The position numbers and the translations under genes are program-made. The notes below the pieces were generated by a model. The model saw nothing but the letters and a program-made list of their open reading frames with translations, had not been told where the DNA came from and made no database searches. Below, one piece after another: positions 24,120 to 26,167 of a stretch of DNA of 26,167 nucleotides (its first letter is position 1; every line of letters starts with the position of its first letter). The stretch comes from Phycisphaerales bacterium (GTDB taxonomy: Bacteria > Planctomycetota > Phycisphaerae > Tepidisphaerales > Tepidisphaeraceae). The DNA lies in NCBI GenBank assembly GCA_028288775.1, contig JAQGHP010000795.1:1-26167 (forward strand), in the 5' to 3' direction.

Positions 24120-25598
24120 ATGGATTCGGCTCGACATCAAATCCCGCCGGGCGAAACCGCCGGGCGGCGTTCCGCGATGCCCTGGTTAGCGCGTGGCGCG
24201 ATTCCATTCATTGTGATATGGCCACTTTGCGCTCTGGCGCAGAACGCCGGTCATGCGGTTGACGCGCCGGCCACGTTGCAGGCGCCGGCGGACAATCGTG
24301 CCCCCGTGACGCGTGAAGAATATGAGCGGCTGCTGGCTGAGCAGCGCGAAATGCGGGCGGAACTCGAACAAATGAAGCGCGAGCGCGCGGCCGATGCGGC
24401 CTCCCGCCCAAAAACCGGTCCGGCCTCCCCTGGGGGGGACGATGCACCTTCCGCGGGGAATTCCGGCCCGGCCTCCCCCGCGTTCGCCCGGCAGGAAGAC
24501 CTCGACGAGATCGACAAGACGGTGCAGGCCTTGCGCTCCGACGTTGACCGCTTCCATCCGGGCACGGAGGCGTTTCTCATCGCGGGCGATGCATCGATCG
24601 GCTTCACGTCACAGCACCGCAACAACTCCTCTTTCTTCGCTGGGATCGCACCACTCGTGCTCTTCAAACCGACCGACCGCCTCCTCATCGAGGCCGCGGT
24701 GGACATCGGGTTGAACACGGACCAGTCCGCGAATTCGTCAACCAGCGTCGACCTCACCATTGCGGACGCGTCATATTTGGTTACCGACTGGCTGGCCGTG
24801 GGCGGTGGGTTGTTCGTGACGCCCTTTGGGGTCTACCACAACCACTTCGATCCGCCGTGGATTAACAAGTTTCCCGATGACCCGCTCGCGTTTAGCGGCT
24901 CGCTTGCCCCGGGATCGTCCGTAGGCTTGTTTGCCCGCGGCGCGTTCCCGGTGTACTCGACGAAGGTTACGTACGACGTCTACGTGACCAACGGTCCGAA
25001 TTTGATCACCAACGATCCGGCCGCGGCGGGCACGCTGAACTTCGACAACTTCTCCGACCTCAATAACAATAAGGCCGTCGGCGGCCGCCTCGGGTTTCTC
25101 CCCGTGCCCAATATGGAACTGGGCTATTCCCTTTACACGGGCGAGGCGCAGCCTTCCGGTTCCCCGCGCGTGCGGGCGTTACTTCAGGCGTTTGATGTAA
25201 ACTGGCGGCCGGAAGTGGCCGCGATCGCGGGGACGCTTGATTTTCGGGCGGAGTGGGTATTCAGCGACGTCAGCCGCACGACCTTCGACGCGAACCATGC
25301 GCTGGGATTTGGTCCCCTTAATTTCAGCAATTACCGCGACAGCGGGTACGTGCAACTCGCCTACCGCCCGACGCACGTACACAATCCGGTCCTCCGCAAT
25401 TTCGAGCTCGCCGCCCGCTGGGACTTCCTGAAGACCCCGACCGCCGCCCCCGGCGGCAACTCCGAGCAGCGATACACCATCGGCCTCGATTACTGGCTCA
25501 ATCCCCAGACCGTCCTCAAAGGGGCTTACGAATGGGACCGTACGCAGATCGGCCCCGGTCAGAACGGGTTCTTCATCCAACTGGGAATCGGGCTATAA
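24120..25598 (+). CDS. Outer-membrane beta-barrel porin-like protein
   Basis: This 492-residue protein has a hydrophobic signal segment at about 24-41 (ARGAIPFIVIWPLCALA), then a coiled coil at about 63-92 (TREEYERLLAEQREMRAELEQMKRE), a Pro/Ser/Gly linker, and a long amphipathic beta-strand series from about 155 to the end (FLIAGDASIGF, VLFKPTDRLLIEAAVDIGL, RYTIGLDYWLNPQTVLKGAYEWDRT). The final strand FFIQLGIGL is barrel-like though it lacks the usual terminal aromatic residue. The N-terminal coiled coil plus barrel is reminiscent of DcaP/OprP-type porins; solute unknown. GAGG lies seven bases before the ATG at 24120; an alternative start at 24177 would give a shorter signal peptide. It is followed after 13 bases by a cytochrome c gene. 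Confidence 0.82.
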   Translation: MDSARHQIPPGETAGRRSAMPWLARGAIPFIVIWPLCALAQNAGHAVDAPATLQAPADNRAPVTREEYERLLAEQREMRAELEQMKRERAADAASRPKTGPASPGGDDAPSAGNSGPASPAFARQEDLDEIDKTVQALRSDVDRFHPGTEAFLIAGDASIGFTSQHRNNSSFFAGIAPLVLFKPTDRLLIEAAVDIGLNTDQSANSSTSVDLTIADASYLVTDWLAVGGGLFVTPFGVYHNHFDPPWINKFPDDPLAFSGSLAPGSSVGLFARGAFPVYSTKVTYDVYVTNGPNLITNDPAAAGTLNFDNFSDLNNNKAVGGRLGFLPVPNMELGYSLYTGEAQPSGSPRVRALLQAFDVNWRPEVAAIAGTLDFRAEWVFSDVSRTTFDANHALGFGPLNFSNYRDSGYVQLAYRPTHVHNPVLRNFELAARWDFLKTPTAAPGGNSEQRYTIGLDYWLNPQTVLKGAYEWDRTQIGPGQNGFFIQLGIGL

Positions 25599-25611
25599 GA
25601 ATTGTGCCACT

Positions 25612-25947
25612 ATGAAACACGATCACCCCCACCGTCGTCTGCCGCGAGCCACGATCGCGGCGACGATGTCCATCGCGATCTTCGTGGCCTTCGCTACGGG
25701 ATGCGACCCCGGCGACAAGGGAGAAGGCGCGGCCACGCGGCCGGCGTCGGAGGGCATCTTTTCGCCGCCCGCCAGAACCGGCGCGCAGCTTTGGGCAGAG
25801 AACTGCACGCGCTGCCACTATTCGCGCCCGCCCAAGCAGTATTCCGCGCAGCAGTGGGACATCATCGTGACGCACATGCGCCTCCGTGCCGACCTCACGG
25901 GCCAGGAAGCGCGTGAGATCACCAAGTTCCTTCAGGCGAACAATTGA
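25612..25947 (+). CDS. Monohaem cytochrome c lipoprotein
   Basis: This 111-residue protein has an Arg/His-rich N-terminus, a hydrophobic stretch (ATMSIAIFVAFATG) and a lipobox Cys31 (FATGCDPG), so it is predicted to be a membrane-anchored lipoprotein. One haem c binding motif C-T-R-C-H lies at residues 65-69, with Met89 (THMRLRADLTG) as a plausible axial ligand, and the final helix REITKFLQANN is typical of small class I cytochromes. It starts 13 bases after the porin gene, so the two are almost certainly co-transcribed. A role in electron transfer across or at the periplasmic side is inferred. No ribosome binding site stronger than a weak purine stretch is seen, consistent with coupling to the porin. 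Confidence 0.9.
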   Translation: MKHDHPHRRLPRATIAATMSIAIFVAFATGCDPGDKGEGAATRPASEGIFSPPARTGAQLWAENCTRCHYSRPPKQYSAQQWDIIVTHMRLRADLTGQEAREITKFLQANN

Positions 25948-26025
25948 AGGATGCTCCGGCGTGGCACGGCCCGCCCGCCCATATCTCATCTCGGTCGCCC
26001 CTCTCCAAGATCGATTAAAGACCCC

Positions 26026-26096
26026 GGAGGCCACGAAGAACACGACGAGGGGGCTGGAATGGCACGGCATTTCATTCTGCCGCCTTTGTAGCCTCC
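26026..26096. repeat. Imperfect inverted repeat in the intergenic right edge
   Basis: GGAGGCCACGAA (26026-26037) and TTTGTAGCCTCC (26085-26096) are complementary at 10 of 12 positions with a 47-base loop. The unit CCACGAAGAACACGA resembles a dispersed intergenic repeat that I recall from planctomycete-type genomes. It follows the cytochrome gene by about 80 bases, has no T-run and carries no recognisable gene. Confidence 0.4.
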
Positions 26097-26167
26097 GTGA
26101 TTATGTGCCACTCTCCGTGGAATCCCCGGGGTTGTCGATCGTGCAGGTTCCTCCCTACCATTCGGTC

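Noticed and set aside
25573..26070. 165-residue minus-strand frame at the right edge
   Set aside because: It overlaps the cytochrome c lipoprotein gene antisense and the repeat-like region; composition is Arg-rich and unlike a real gene.

Overview
The window is a GC-rich chromosomal segment, probably from a planctomycete or close relative. The main reason is the adjacent pair of a DUF1552 Tat-secreted protein and a giant PSCyt1/DUF1587/DUF1595/DUF1592/DUF1588/DUF1585 cytochrome protein. A very large NHL-repeat exported protein and abundant short secreted or lipoprotein genes fit the same picture. The lineage call is inference from gene content; there is no rRNA or marker gene here. No tRNA, CRISPR array, insertion sequence or phage gene was recognised.

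Region 1 (1-7219, minus strand) is a [NiFe]-hydrogenase operon read right to left: hypF, hypC, hypD, a SIS-domain sugar-phosphate isomerase-like gene, hypE, the hydrogenase small subunit, then the large subunit, which runs off the left edge. The small subunit has no Tat signal and replaces one proximal-cluster cysteine with aspartate. With the large-subunit L1 motif this points to the group 1h (actinobacterial-type, high-affinity, oxygen-tolerant) enzymes that scavenge atmospheric H2. HypF and HypE make the CN ligand, HypC and HypD assemble the Fe(CN)2CO unit, and the structural genes come last. hypA, hypB and the maturation endopeptidase are not in the window. Immediately upstream, on the same strand, are an aldo/keto reductase and a DUF5335 protein (7361-8677).

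Region 2 (8966-12398, plus strand) is an ECF42-type cassette: two paralogous YCII/DGPF proteins bracket a PhnB-like VOC protein and a membrane-anchored SRPBCC protein, followed by an ECF sigma factor with a long C-terminal helical extension. A TGTCGA-N17-CGAC sequence ahead of the first DGPF gene matches the promoter pattern I recall for ECF42 sigma factors, so the sigma factor probably drives the cassette. A long imperfect inverted repeat (12521-12594) and a dodecin gene follow.

Region 3 (13205-23610) carries the 1461-residue NHL-repeat/FlgD-like/CBM9-like exported protein, a 24-residue Lys-rich peptide gene with a strong ribosome binding site, and on the opposite strand a three-gene unit: the giant DUF1592-type cytochrome protein, a HicB-like small protein with no visible HicA, and the DUF1552 protein.

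Region 4 (24120-25947, plus strand) is a two-gene operon of an outer-membrane beta-barrel porin-like protein with an N-terminal coiled coil and a monohaem cytochrome c lipoprotein, followed by a repeat-like intergenic hairpin region at the right edge.
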